This document shows, piece after piece, positions 17,001-25,068 of a stretch of DNA of 55,054 bases. The stretch comes from Acidobacteriota bacterium (lineage in GTDB: Bacteria > Acidobacteriota > Terriglobia > Terriglobales > SCQP01): NCBI GenBank assembly GCA_027314025.1, contig DAHVCP010000005.1, positions 1 through 55,054 of the forward strand. The letters are read 5' to 3'. The notes beneath the pieces are model-generated. The model was given only the letters and a program-made list of their open reading frames with translations, was not told the DNA's origin and made no database searches. Positions within the stretch are counted from its first letter, which is position 1; each line of letters begins with the position of its first letter. The position numbers and the translations under genes are program-made.

Positions 17001-17369
17001 GTGGGCGCTAGGAGCCACCGCCAGCGCCCCGATCGCTTGCACCGGCTCATGATCGAAGACCGGCCGCCACCGCAGCCCACCATCCGAGCTTTTCCAAACC
17101 CCGCCCGAGCTGGCGCCGGCGTAATAGACATTCGGATTGCCGGGCACGCCAACGCCGGCAGCGACGCGATTGCCGTGCATCGGACCAACAAACCGGAAGT
17201 GCAAGGCCTGCGTCTCCGCTTTCGGTACGACTTGGGAGTTCGCTCGGGGTGCGGCCACCAGCGCGGAAACGGCGAAGGCCACGGCGCCGAACCGGATCCT
17301 CGCTCGGCGCGTTGCCGCAATTCGGGTTGGCAGAAGTCGAGTAGGCAAAAACCAACGAGCATGGGACAT
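14055..17369 (-). CDS. Secreted VPS10/BNR-repeat beta-propeller protein, 1104 aa
   Basis: The product has an N-terminal signal region with a long basic n-region (to about residue 45, FAVSALVAAPRANSQ). Many Asp-box/BNR-like motifs follow (GGVWKSSDGGLRWRPV, GVYRSLDAGRTWQHMG, GVYRTTDGGKTWQRIL, PYIFMTTDYGRTWTNI), typical of sialidase/VPS10-sortilin propellers. The C-terminal third (from about 780) has beta-rich and helical parts seen in large Acidobacteriota proteins of this type, often annotated as glycosyl hydrolase without evidence. The ATG at 17369 is chosen because GAGGAG lies 9 nt upstream. It is probably periplasmic or extracellular; its substrate is unknown. Confidence 0.8.
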   Translation of the reverse strand: MSHARWFLPTRLLPTRIAATRRARIRFGAVAFAVSALVAAPRANSQVVPKAETQALHFRFVGPMHGNRVAAGVGVPGNPNVYYAGASSGGVWKSSDGGLRWRPVFDHEPVQAIGALAVAPSAHNEVWAGTGEAWLIRASDMSGDGVYRSLDAGRTWQHMGLTNTGRIGRIVVNPRNANEVYVCALGHAADPGPDRGVYRTTDGGKTWQRILYVAPDAGCSGLAMDPHNPNKLFAGFWQVKMRPWALDSGGPNSGIFVSHDGGNHWTRLVHDGLPHSPLGKIDVAVAPTNSSRVYALIQTHDQGSLWRSDDGGRHWHVENWNRDLIGRAGYYIRLAVSPADENTVYIANSSFWISSDGGETFHPTYWGGDNHDIWVDPQNAKRIIVTDDGGINITTNGGKGFHRVGLPIGQMYHVAVDNQIPFNFYTNMQDAGTMRGPSVRTQFGYGVPPSAGWTFNMGGCESGFTLPDPKNPNIVWASCYGDEVTRWNAKTGLARSVSPWLHTLDSPPNKTKYRCNWTPPLAIDPFDPNTVYYGCQVIFKTSDKGQSWSIISPDLSTGNPKYLQPSGGFSEDNLGQFYGETVYAIAPSPIRKGLIWAGTNDGQVWYTTAGGGKWTNVTKNIPGIGPWGEVTSIAPSPFAPGTAYVSITRRMMGDWHPYIFMTTDYGRTWTNIATGIGHGVDKTAIPDVQVVCADPYRRGLLFAGTSSGLFFTLDNGAHWAPLNHGLPHTKVTWAVIQRQTHDLVVSTYGRGIYILDDVAPLERMSPADWSATAHLFAPTPAYRLPRIGRAIFDYSMGAATQKPVTLTVLDATGHVVRTLHGPGSAGLHRVFWDMRYAPAQTIKLRTPAPDNPYIYEEPQFWGHDWRPIIHWGIWGANRGPMVAPGRYTLRLTADGRSVTRPFTVLQDPKDRATVQQIEASVRLGLRVRADIDNVTAMVDQLEWMRKQLDAVYGMLRTTAPGPLPASVRAVAAGRAGGSRASLLASVAAMRKRMSHVEDMLIAREDRNSDDKYYTQAYRPYLNLIWFNAEIGPGGGDVAGSAGEGPTRTAYHLLHVIEAQLAKGQSAYDSLMGKEMVAFNRSLARHGLTPVVASAPPPVTEPSGR

Positions 17370-17781
17370 CAGGGAATCTCCTCGAGCACAGGCTGGCAAC
17401 CCTAGATAGCTACTCGGGCCGACGCCCTTATTTTGCATACATTGTGGGATTCCGCAAGCGAAATCCGCCCCCGCGGTTCGGGGAACGCCGTCGCGGCCCG
17501 CGCCATTCCAGAACGCGGTGGCGCCTCGCCCGGGCGCGCCCCCTATGCTGTTCGTCGCCGACCGGTGTAATGCTTCTCACTCTCGGTCACTGCCTCGGTT
17601 GCGCCCCGGCGCAATGGCTACAATGATGGTTCGAGTTGCTGCGCCACCGCGGCTCCGCGGTCGCGCTGGGCTGGCCCATGCGCTACTCCCATTCGCCGGC
17701 GGCGGTAACCGGCACGCGGGATGTGCGGGACCTCTCGCGCCAGGCCGTGGGAGCGGCGCGCAGCCGGTGGACAGACGCAAA
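17370..17781. other. Divergent intergenic region, propeller protein gene / ubiX
   Basis: About 410 bp between divergent genes. It holds the ribosome-binding site of the propeller gene. GCTACAATGATGG near 17618-17630 contains a -10-like TACAAT. No gene is supported. Confidence 0.45.
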
Positions 17782-18420
17782 ATGACAGAGGCCTCCACTT
17801 CAGGACTGAATCTTACCTTGGCCGTCACCGGCGCCAGCGGCGCGGCGGTCGGCCGCTGCGCTTTGCAAATGCTCCTCGCCGATCCACGCGTCGGACATCT
17901 CAATTTCGTCGTCTCCCGCCATGCGCGGCGGGTGGCCCAGGAGGAGCTGACGGTAGCGGACAACGTCCAGTCCGCCGCGGAGTTGGCCGCCGCGCTGGCC
18001 GAATGCCGTCCATTGCCGGCGAAGCTGCGGAATCTAGATCCGGAGGACATTGCCGCCAATATCGCCAGCGGGTCCTACGCCAGTGATGGCATGCTGGTGG
18101 CGCCATGCAGCATGGGAACTCTGGCCGCGATCGCCCATGGGCTGTCGAACAATCTAATTGAACGGGCCGCCGATGTCTGCTTGAAGGAGCGCCGCCGTCT
18201 CGTGCTGGCGGTGCGGGAATCGCCGCTGAGCGTGATCCATCTGCGGAACATGCTAGCCGTCAGCGAAGCCGGCGGCATCATTTTTCCCGTGATGCCGGCG
18301 TTTTACGACGCCGCGACTACGCCGCACGCCGCGGTGCGGCAATTCACTTCGCGTTTGCTGGCGAGCCTGGGCCTTCCCCAAACCGCGGCGTTCCAATGGC
18401 CCGGAGGCGATCGGACCTGA
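17782..18420 (+). CDS. ubiX: UbiX-family flavin prenyltransferase
   Basis: UbiX attaches a dimethylallyl group to FMN to make the prenyl-FMN cofactor of UbiD decarboxylases. The 212-residue protein has the flavoprotein motif LAVTGASGAAVGR near 12-24, then ASGSYASDGMLVAPCSMGTL near 94-113, and ERRRLVLAVRESPLSVIHLR, all characteristic. The ATG at 17782 is preferred; the frame upstream is not conserved. No ubiD gene lies in the window. The stop abuts the stop of the convergent GT9 gene with no gap. Confidence 0.92.
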   Translation: MTEASTSGLNLTLAVTGASGAAVGRCALQMLLADPRVGHLNFVVSRHARRVAQEELTVADNVQSAAELAAALAECRPLPAKLRNLDPEDIAANIASGSYASDGMLVAPCSMGTLAAIAHGLSNNLIERAADVCLKERRRLVLAVRESPLSVIHLRNMLAVSEAGGIIFPVMPAFYDAATTPHAAVRQFTSRLLASLGLPQTAAFQWPGGDRT

Positions 18421-19425
18421 TCACCCGGGCGAACGCGCAGCCGCTGGGCTCTGCCATGCCGCCGCCAATGCCTCCGCAACGGCGGCCACGGAAACGTCCT
18501 TCACCCACCGCCTGGCACGCACCGGAATCACCCGGCCGACGGGATCAAACATCGGGATTTCGCCGACGGTCACCACCGCGGAACCCGCCGCCGCGGCAAT
18601 ATGAGAGGGACCGCTGGCGTTGGTAAGCGCCACGCGGCATCGCGCCAAGGCCGCCGCCAGCTGGGGAATGGAAAGTCCGCGGCAGATCCGGGCGCCGGGC
18701 AACTCCCGCAACCCAGCCAATTGCTCCTCATCCTCCTCCGGCCCGGCAAAGATCACGACGCCCGGCGCTGGAGTCAGCGGCTGGATCCACGCGGTCACGG
18801 CGGCCGCAAATCTTTCCGCCGGCCACCGCCGGCTGGGGTGCCCCGCCCCGGGGCAAATTCCCAACCATGCCCGGTCCGCGGGCAATTCGCGCTCCGCCCA
18901 CGCCTGAACCTCGGTGTCTGCCCGCAGGCGCGGTTGGCGGTCTGGAACGGTAATCCCCAACGGCTCCAGCACGCGGCAATACCGGTCCAGCAAATGCGCC
19001 GTGGGGTCGTCCGGCGGCGGCCGGTGGGTAATCAAGCGCGGCCACGACCGGGTGGGCCGCAACATCGCCACCCGCGCCGGCGCTCCGGCCGCCCAGGCGA
19101 GCAGGTTGGTCTCCTTGTAGGAATGGAGGTCCACGCTGAGATCAAATCGCCGCCCCCGCAGCTTTGCCACCAGCGCCGGCATCTCCCGCGCCGCCCGCCA
19201 GGGCGAATCCCGCCAGCCGGCACGGTCCACCGCCCAGACCGGGGAAAATCCCGCCAAGCGGAAAACCTCCGCGCCCGACCGTCCGGCCAGCACCGTCACC
19301 TCGGCGTCGGGATAGGCCTCCCGCAGCGCCCGCGCCACGGGCAGCGCCAACACCGCATCGCCCATCTGGCCGAAATGAAGCAGCAGAATCCTGCCCGGAC
19401 GGGATGGCAAAGGGACCCGCGCCAT
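18421..19425 (-). CDS. Glycosyltransferase family 9 (heptosyltransferase-like)
   Basis: The 334-residue product starts with the GT9 N-terminal pattern RILLLHFGQMGDAVLALPVA and contains DLSVDLHSY, WLGICPGAGHPSRRWPAERF and the ADP-sugar-binding ALTNASGPSHIAAAAG segment. GT9 enzymes add heptose or related sugars to the LPS inner core on the cytoplasmic face of the inner membrane. The acceptor and donor here are unknown. Its start directly follows the stop of the YjbQ-like gene, so it is the last gene of the SDR-yjbQ-GT9 operon. Confidence 0.85.
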   Translation of the reverse strand: MARVPLPSRPGRILLLHFGQMGDAVLALPVARALREAYPDAEVTVLAGRSGAEVFRLAGFSPVWAVDRAGWRDSPWRAAREMPALVAKLRGRRFDLSVDLHSYKETNLLAWAAGAPARVAMLRPTRSWPRLITHRPPPDDPTAHLLDRYCRVLEPLGITVPDRQPRLRADTEVQAWAERELPADRAWLGICPGAGHPSRRWPAERFAAAVTAWIQPLTPAPGVVIFAGPEEDEEQLAGLRELPGARICRGLSIPQLAAALARCRVALTNASGPSHIAAAAGSAVVTVGEIPMFDPVGRVIPVRARRWVKDVSVAAVAEALAAAWQSPAAARSPG

Positions 19426-19839
19426 TTATTCGCCAAGGAACTTGGCGATCACCCGCTTGGGCCGCTGCCCGTCAAATTCGGCGTAATAGACCTGCTGCCA
19501 CGGACCCAAATCCAAGCGGCCCTGGGTGATGGGCACGATCACTTGGTGATGGACCAATAGGCTCTTCAGATGGGAATCGCCGTTGCTCTCTCCGGTGCGG
19601 TGATGGCGATAGTCGTCCCGGTACGGCGCGAGATGCTCCAGCCAGGCGTCTATATCCGCCAACAGCCCATCTTCGGCGTCATTGACCCAAACGCCGGCGG
19701 TAATGTGCATCGCCGAAACGAGGACCATACCCTCCTGCATGCCGGTAGCCGCCAGCGTCTTCGCCAGCCGATCCCTGATGTTGATGTACTCCCGGTGCTT
19801 GCGCGTATGAAACGTCCAATATTCCGTATGCGACTTCAT
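19426..19839 (-). CDS. YjbQ/UPF0047 family protein
   Basis: This 137-residue protein is standard in length for the family. Hallmarks are [20 protein letters not shown] near 38-57 and [17 protein letters not shown] near 79-95, with the conserved histidines and glutamate that form a metal or phosphate site, then [21 protein letters not shown]. Some members have weak thiamin-phosphate-synthase activity, but the physiological role is unsettled. It lies 5 nt after the SDR gene and abuts the GT9 gene. Confidence 0.9.
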   Translation of the reverse strand: MKSHTEYWTFHTRKHREYINIRDRLAKTLAATGMQEGMVLVSAMHITAGVWVNDAEDGLLADIDAWLEHLAPYRDDYRHHRTGESNGDSHLKSLLVHHQVIVPITQGRLDLGPWQQVYYAEFDGQRPKRVIAKFLGE

Positions 19840-19844
19840 AGGCC

Positions 19845-20597
19845 TTACACCAACGATAGCCCACCGTCCACGAGCAGCACTTGGCCGGTGACGAAGCGGC
19901 TACATGTGGCAAACCAGCGCACCGCTTCGGCGACCTCCTCGGGCTTGCCGCCGCGGCGCATGGGCGTCCGCGCCGCCATCTTCCGCTCCCAGGCCGTCAA
20001 CTCCGGTTCAAAGGTGATCAGCCCGGGCGAAACCGCGTTGACTTGTATCTCCGGCGCCAACGCGCGCGCCATCACCCGCGTCAGGTGTTCCAGTCCGGCC
20101 TTCGAGGCGCAGTAATGCGCATGGGTGGGAAACGCGCGGGAAGCGCCCACGGATCCCAGATTGATGATCCGGCCGCCGCCATTGGCGCGCAACATCGGCG
20201 CTGCTTCCCGGCTGACCAGGAACGGCGCCCGCAGATTCGCTTCCATCATGGCATCCCACTGCGCGTCGCTGATCGCCTCGAACGGCACGTCCTCGTACCG
20301 TCCGGCGTTATTCACGATAATGTCCAGCCGCCCCAGCGCCGCGTGGGCGGTGGCCAAGGCATCATGGATCGCGTGACTATGCCGCAAGTCGAGTTGGATT
20401 CCCAGCGAGGATGCACCGATTCCCCGCAGTTGCCGTTCCGTCTCAAAGGCATCCGCCGCGGATTTTCGGTAGGTAAACGCCACGGCGGCGCCGGCGCGCG
20501 CCAAATCCAGTGCGATCGCCCGGCCGATGCGCCGCGCTCCGCCGGTGATCAACGCCGCTTTACCCGCCAATGGCAGGGGAGAGGAAAAATCGGGCAT
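19845..20597 (-). CDS. Short-chain dehydrogenase/reductase
   Basis: This is a 250-residue classical SDR. The Rossmann motif [12 protein letters not shown] sits at 18-29, NNAG at 96-99, the catalytic Ser near 149 and YxxxK as Y162/K166. The R-R after the glycine motif and FTYRKS downstream suggest NADPH preference. It resembles FabG- and pteridine-reductase-like enzymes, but the substrate cannot be read from sequence. The start lies 9 nt after the histidine-kinase stop, and yjbQ and GT9 follow without real gaps. Confidence 0.88.
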   Translation of the reverse strand: MPDFSSPLPLAGKAALITGGARRIGRAIALDLARAGAAVAFTYRKSAADAFETERQLRGIGASSLGIQLDLRHSHAIHDALATAHAALGRLDIIVNNAGRYEDVPFEAISDAQWDAMMEANLRAPFLVSREAAPMLRANGGGRIINLGSVGASRAFPTHAHYCASKAGLEHLTRVMARALAPEIQVNAVSPGLITFEPELTAWERKMAARTPMRRGGKPEEVAEAVRWFATCSRFVTGQVLLVDGGLSLV

Positions 20598-20606
20598 GAA
20601 GCCAAA

Positions 20607-22607
20607 TTATGCCCTGGTCGCGGCGAATCGGCTGGCGGCGAGCGCCGGATTCAAGGCCAAGGGACGAGGGCCATCGCCCATAACCGGCAGGCACACGCGA
20701 AAGGTGGTGCCCGCACCCGGAGCGCTTTCCACGCTGATGGTCCCGCCGCTCTCGGCCACCAGCCCATAGACCACGGCCAGGCCGAGCCCACTGCCCTCGC
20801 CAACCGCTTTGGTGCTCGAAAACGGCTCAAACACCCGCGCCTGCATCGCTGGGTCCATGCCGCGGCCATTATCGGCGATGGCCAGTTGGACCCAGCGATT
20901 CCCGGCGCCCGGCGCGGGGCCGGCGCATTCCGTGCGCAGACTGACTTCGCCGCCGGTATTGAGCGCGTCCCGCGCATTGCTGGCCAAATGCCGCACGATC
21001 TGCTCGACGGACGCAGGATCCGCATATAACAACGGCAGATTCGGAGCTAAGCTCAATCGCAGCGCAGTGCTGCTGCCCAGCAACTCGCGGATGTCCGGCT
21101 CCAAGCGCAGGAGAAGCTGATTCAAATCCAGTTCGCGCGAAGCCGACGGTTGCTGCTGGCTGAATGCCAACAGCCGCCTCGTCAGCGCCGCGGCCTGGTC
21201 GCTGGCGCGGAGAATCTGCTGCAGGCCGCTGCAGGCATCTCCGTTGTCGGCCCGGTGCAGCAACAGATCGGCGCGCCCCTGAATGATGGTCAGCAGGTTA
21301 TTAAACTCATGGGCGACGCCGGCGGCTAAGCGCCCCACCGCATCTAGCTTCTGAGCCTGCAATAAACTCGCCTCCAGCCGCCGGCGCTCGCTCACGTCGC
21401 GGTAATTGACCACGACTGCGCTGATCTCCGGCGCCGCCAGAAGGTTGGTGGCTTGCGCTTCCACCCAATGCCAGCGTCCATCGGCGAAACGCGCGCGACA
21501 CGTAAACCGCACGCTGCCGTTGTTTTGCCGCAGGAGCCGCGCCGTATGGACCATTACGGCGCGCCGATCCGCGGGATGAAGAAACGCCGCGGCGCCCCGG
21601 CCGACTACTTCGTCCAGCGCATATCCCGTCTGGCGGCTCGTGGACGGCCCCCCATAAAGAATGCTGCCGTCCCGGCTCAGGAGCGCGAAGGCATCCCCGC
21701 TGCGTTCCACCATGGCGCGAAACCGGCGTTCCGATGCTTGCAGCGCCCACCGCGCCCCCTCCCGTTCCGCCCATGTTCCCGCCAGCAGCAATCCGGTCGC
21801 CGTGGCGATCAGAATGGCAAGCACGTAGGCCGCCATCGGATGGGGGGAGACGACATGGCGAAATCGGTACAACGTGGCCGCCAGCGTGCTCCAACCGATC
21901 ATGCAAATGCCGGAACCTCCGAGCCGCAGCGCCGCCCACACCACGACCGGAATGATGGGTAATGGCAGCGGACCCAGCCGGTGGTGCCCCATGGAAAGGT
22001 AAAACACGCGCAGCATCACCACCAGCAACGCCAAGATGACGCCGGCTTCTAGCCAAACCTTCCATGCCGGCAGCCGCCATCCGCGCCGCCGCCACGCCAA
22101 TACCAGCGGAACCGTAGCCACGATTCCCAGCGCCTGGCCCAGCGCATTCACGGTCAGCGCCCAGGCCGCCGGCTGACGCGGCAAACTGCCCAGCCCGAAC
22201 CACAGCAGCGTTGCGCCGCCTGCGGCCAGCATCCCTGCGCTCGCCGCCGCGGCCAAGAACATCGCCACGGCGGAAATGGTGGCCATCCCGCCGTCCCACC
22301 GCATGCGCCGCAACCATTTGACCGTCAGCCACAGCGCCGCCGCGTTCCAAACCGCATCGCTGGCGCCGGCCGCAGCGCTGGCCGGATGTCCCGGCAGCCA
22401 AGCCGCCACGACACCGCCGGCCAGGATCGCGCCGACGATGGCGTTTTCGCCCCATAGCCACATCAGCGCCATGCCCACTCCCGCCGCCGGCCAAAACGGA
22501 GGCGCAAAACCCAAACCGGGCCCGGTCCAGCGCGCCAGCACTTCCCCCAACCATGCCAGCGCGGTCCATGCCAATGCAGCGACGAAGAGCTTGCGAGGGA
22601 GGGTCAT
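20607..22607 (-). CDS. MASE1-PAS sensor histidine kinase
   Basis: This is a 666-residue membrane sensor. Residues 1-285 hold about eight hydrophobic helices in a MASE1-like arrangement (WLGEVLARW, APPFWPAAGVGMALMWLWGE). A PAS domain follows at about 295-415. Next come the H-box VAHEFNNLLTIIQGRADLLL, N-box HLASNARDALN, G1 DNGRGMD, F-box FEPFSSTK and G2 GSGLGLAVVYG. All catalytic motifs are intact. No response regulator is adjacent, so it is an orphan kinase. The ATG at 22607 is chosen over a GTG three codons upstream; neither has a clear ribosome-binding site. Confidence 0.9.
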   Translation of the reverse strand: MTLPRKLFVAALAWTALAWLGEVLARWTGPGLGFAPPFWPAAGVGMALMWLWGENAIVGAILAGGVVAAWLPGHPASAAAGASDAVWNAAALWLTVKWLRRMRWDGGMATISAVAMFLAAAASAGMLAAGGATLLWFGLGSLPRQPAAWALTVNALGQALGIVATVPLVLAWRRRGWRLPAWKVWLEAGVILALLVVMLRVFYLSMGHHRLGPLPLPIIPVVVWAALRLGGSGICMIGWSTLAATLYRFRHVVSPHPMAAYVLAILIATATGLLLAGTWAEREGARWALQASERRFRAMVERSGDAFALLSRDGSILYGGPSTSRQTGYALDEVVGRGAAAFLHPADRRAVMVHTARLLRQNNGSVRFTCRARFADGRWHWVEAQATNLLAAPEISAVVVNYRDVSERRRLEASLLQAQKLDAVGRLAAGVAHEFNNLLTIIQGRADLLLHRADNGDACSGLQQILRASDQAAALTRRLLAFSQQQPSASRELDLNQLLLRLEPDIRELLGSSTALRLSLAPNLPLLYADPASVEQIVRHLASNARDALNTGGEVSLRTECAGPAPGAGNRWVQLAIADNGRGMDPAMQARVFEPFSSTKAVGEGSGLGLAVVYGLVAESGGTISVESAPGAGTTFRVCLPVMGDGPRPLALNPALAASRFAATRA

Positions 22608-22715
22608 GGCGCGCACAGGCGATGCATGATCCTAGCGTTCGCGCCACGGATTCGGAACTGGCCGCCCGGCCGGTCCGATTTACTGCCCTGGCACTGGCGG
22701 CGCGCCGCCGCGCGC

Positions 22716-23111
22716 TTAACGGCTGGCGAGATAGAACGTTTGTGTCACCGCTCCGTGCGGACAATATGCGGTCCAGCGGAGCGTTTGCCGGTTCACCGGA
22801 TCGCGTTCCTCGCCCGTGTCGCACTCGGCTTCGTGCCGCACACAGCGAAACACCCCGTTCCCCGCGTGCACGATCTCACAACCCGAGCGATCTCCCAGTA
22901 CCTGCTGCGCCCGCGCCACCGCCGCCTCGATATGGGCCGGCGTCGCTACTTCCGGCGCGAAGCATTCCAATTCGGAATCGAAATCCTCCACCAGGAAAAT
23001 CGCTTGCACGGATCCCCCGCCGCCCAACTGTCCCGGAAGCAGGAATAGAACGTCGAGTCCGGCGGCGTGGGCGCGGCTCCGGATCGCTTCCCGGCATTGG
23101 GCTTCGGTCAT
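22716..23111 (-). CDS. Hypothetical protein, 131 aa
   Basis: No family is recognised. The soluble, mixed alpha/beta-looking product (GLDVLFLLPGQLGGGGSVQA, ECFAPEVATPAHIEAAVARA) has five cysteines. The ATG at 23111 is chosen over one 21 codons upstream because the latter adds a low-complexity stretch and because TACACT, a -10-like hexamer, lies 10 nt before 23111. It sits upstream of the histidine-kinase gene in the same direction across about 100 bp. Confidence 0.55.
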   Translation of the reverse strand: MTEAQCREAIRSRAHAAGLDVLFLLPGQLGGGGSVQAIFLVEDFDSELECFAPEVATPAHIEAAVARAQQVLGDRSGCEIVHAGNGVFRCVRHEAECDTGEERDPVNRQTLRWTAYCPHGAVTQTFYLASR

Positions 23112-23121
23112 CGCCACACCC

Positions 23122-23127
23122 AGTGTA
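23122..23127 (-). promoter_or_regulatory. -10-like TACACT before a hypothetical gene
   Basis: On the minus strand TACACT lies 10 nt before the ATG at 23111. No -35 is evident. Confidence 0.35.
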
Positions 23128-23214
23128 GCAAGCCGCCGCCACCCAGCGGCGCCCAAGGCAGGTTCCGCCGCCATGCACCCGAACGTCAGTGCGGGATAGC
23201 GTTACGGCCGCCGG

Positions 23215-23589
23215 TTAGTCAGCGGCAACTTGCGCCATGCGGGCGCAGGCCAGGCGGTACTGCACCGCTTGATAGGCAACCAGCCGCCGCAGCTCTTGCT
23301 GCAGCGGTCGCGCCGACCCGGCCACGCTCTGCAAGCCCCGCAAGACGGTGAAATACCCTCGAACCCAAGGTTCTGTTTCCATTTCCACCGCGCCGGAAAT
23401 CGTATGCAACAGATAGGTGACCGTGCGGAAATCCTGAGCCAAGCTGTTGTTGCGCTCCAGCAACCCGCTCGCATGCAGCCGTTCCCATTCCGCCACATCA
23501 ATGCCGATCAAGCGGCCGTGGGCAAACGCAAACACCCCGTACCCCAGTCCCAGGCAAGCCAGCGCCAACACGGCAATTGGATAAATCAT
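23215..23589 (-). CDS. Hypothetical membrane-anchored protein, 124 aa
   Basis: An N-terminal hydrophobic helix (residues 2-24, MIYPIAVLALACLGLGYGVF) is followed by an alpha-helical soluble domain of about 95 residues. No family is recognised. The ATG at 23589 is chosen because AAGGGGA lies 5 nt upstream and the membrane segment starts here. Confidence 0.6.
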   Translation of the reverse strand: MIYPIAVLALACLGLGYGVFAFAHGRLIGIDVAEWERLHASGLLERNNSLAQDFRTVTYLLHTISGAVEMETEPWVRGYFTVLRGLQSVAGSARPLQQELRRLVAYQAVQYRLACARMAQVAAD

Positions 23590-23780
23590 CGCGTCCCCTT
23601 TTTGCGCTTCACCAAATTGCTCGCCATTCCCGATGCACCTCACGGGCCGTTTCGGCCACGCAGCGTAAACGGTTTACTTTCCACCATTTTACCTCGCTGC
23701 ATGCGCCGGAAAAGGGAAAATTTCTGCCACCTTTCCGCCGTTTTCTGCCCTCTGGGCCAGGTTAGATCAGGCTAACCCGA

Positions 23781-23807
23781 CCGGACGGCCAGTGGCCGAT
23801 GGTCCGG
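23781..23807 (-). terminator. Hairpin after the TPR protein gene
   Basis: CCGGAC (23781-23786) and GTCCGG (23802-23807) enclose an inner GGCC/GGCC pairing, giving a stable stem a few bases after the stop at 23815. No T-run follows, so intrinsic termination is uncertain. A second small inverted repeat, GGTTAG/CTAACC, lies at 23760-23777. Confidence 0.5.
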
Positions 23808-23814
23808 CGGGGAT

Positions 23815-24831
23815 CTACCGCGGCGGCGCCGGCGGCTGGCTCCTTTGCAGGCCTTGGATCTCGCCGAGCGTTTGCTTCGCGGCCACCGCGTACTTTCCAT
23901 GCGGCGCTACCTGAAGGTACAGCTCAATATCCCTCTTCGCCGCCTCCCACCGCCGCAAGCGAATGTACCCATTCGCGCGCAACAGGTGCGCCGCCGCAGG
24001 TCCCGCTGGAATGGTAGCCAGCGCCCGCCCCGCCGCCGCGATTGCCGCGTGCGGGTGATTTTCGTCCAACTCTAGCTGCGCCATCTCAAAGTACTCCTGC
24101 CATAATCCCGGCTGGACCTGCATTGCGCGTTGCAGGTAAAACCCCGCGCTGCGCAGTTGGTGCTGCCGCTCATAATCGGCTCCTAGCGCGGTCAACGCCA
24201 TCGCGTTATTCGGATTCGCCGCCACCGCTGCGCGCAGATCTTGTTCCGCCAACCGGAATTGTCCCTGCTCCATCCACAGCACGCCCCGAAACATCCGCGC
24301 CTCACCCCAATGCGGGGCCGCCGCCACCGCTTTGCTGCCCAGCCGCATGGCCTTCCTCATCCGATGACGCCGCAATGCGGCGCGGGCTTGTCGGAGAGAC
24401 TTCTTGGCCGCCTTGGGTGCGGCCAAATCGTTCATGGAAACGACGTCCCCGGCCGGATTGGCCGCCGGTTTCGCCGCCCGACGCATGCCCACGTGCGTGC
24501 GCACGATGGTGATCACTCCCGGGTTATTCGCGGCAAAGTCGCTCTCAAAAGCCTGGCCGCGATAGCTGCCGCGCAAGCGGTACACGCCAGGTGGAACGCC
24601 CTGGAACGTGAACGATCCCCCCCCATCGGTCACTGCCGTGCCCATGGGCTGACCCGACCAGCTCTCCAACTCCACGTTGGCATACGGCAGCGGGGCGCCA
24701 GCATCGTCCTCCAATTCGCCCTGCACCGAAGTCGTTGCGTTCGGCATTTGCGCCGCTAACGGCCGTGCGCACGCGCAGCCAGCGGTCAAAATGGCCATCA
24801 TGACCCATGCTCCCCAACCAACCTTCGGCAT
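23815..24831 (-). CDS. Secreted TPR protein with N-terminal carboxypeptidase-regulatory domain
   Basis: The 338-residue product has a signal peptide (about 1-27, ILTAGCACARPLAAQ), a Cna-B/CarboxypepD_reg-like beta-sandwich at about 32-115 (SVQGELEDDAGAPLPYANVE, GSFTFQGVPPGVYRLRGSYR) and a C-terminal TPR array at about 140-325 (AEQDLRAAVAANPNNAMALT). This fusion is frequent in Acidobacteriota and points to protein-protein contacts in the periplasm. The ATG at 24831 is the first start before the signal peptide. It stands alone, and about 240 bp separate it from the glycosyltransferase operon. Confidence 0.8.
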   Translation of the reverse strand: MPKVGWGAWVMMAILTAGCACARPLAAQMPNATTSVQGELEDDAGAPLPYANVELESWSGQPMGTAVTDGGGSFTFQGVPPGVYRLRGSYRGQAFESDFAANNPGVITIVRTHVGMRRAAKPAANPAGDVVSMNDLAAPKAAKKSLRQARAALRRHRMRKAMRLGSKAVAAAPHWGEARMFRGVLWMEQGQFRLAEQDLRAAVAANPNNAMALTALGADYERQHQLRSAGFYLQRAMQVQPGLWQEYFEMAQLELDENHPHAAIAAAGRALATIPAGPAAAHLLRANGYIRLRRWEAAKRDIELYLQVAPHGKYAVAAKQTLGEIQGLQRSQPPAPPR

Positions 24832-25068
24832 CGTTGCGCCCCCTCATTGCGCGAGCGGATGGCGGTCCTCGCGCGTTTCGCAGTTGCGATGCCTGGGCCT
24901 TTGCTGGTGTCCACGAAAAATCCATGTTTTGGAAATTGCGCCGACCTTTCCTTCCACAAATCGAATGGCGCCTCGAACCATCCGAATTCCGGGCCGCAAT
25001 CCACCCCACGGGTTCCCGTCGCCGACCGTCGTAGGGGCGCAGCCTTTAGGCGAAAGTGGGGCGGCCCT

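Noticed and set aside
20606-20611. -10-like CATAAT 8 nt before the SDR start
   Set aside because: It overlaps the histidine-kinase stop codon TAA and does not fit TANNNT, so it may be coincidental within an operon.
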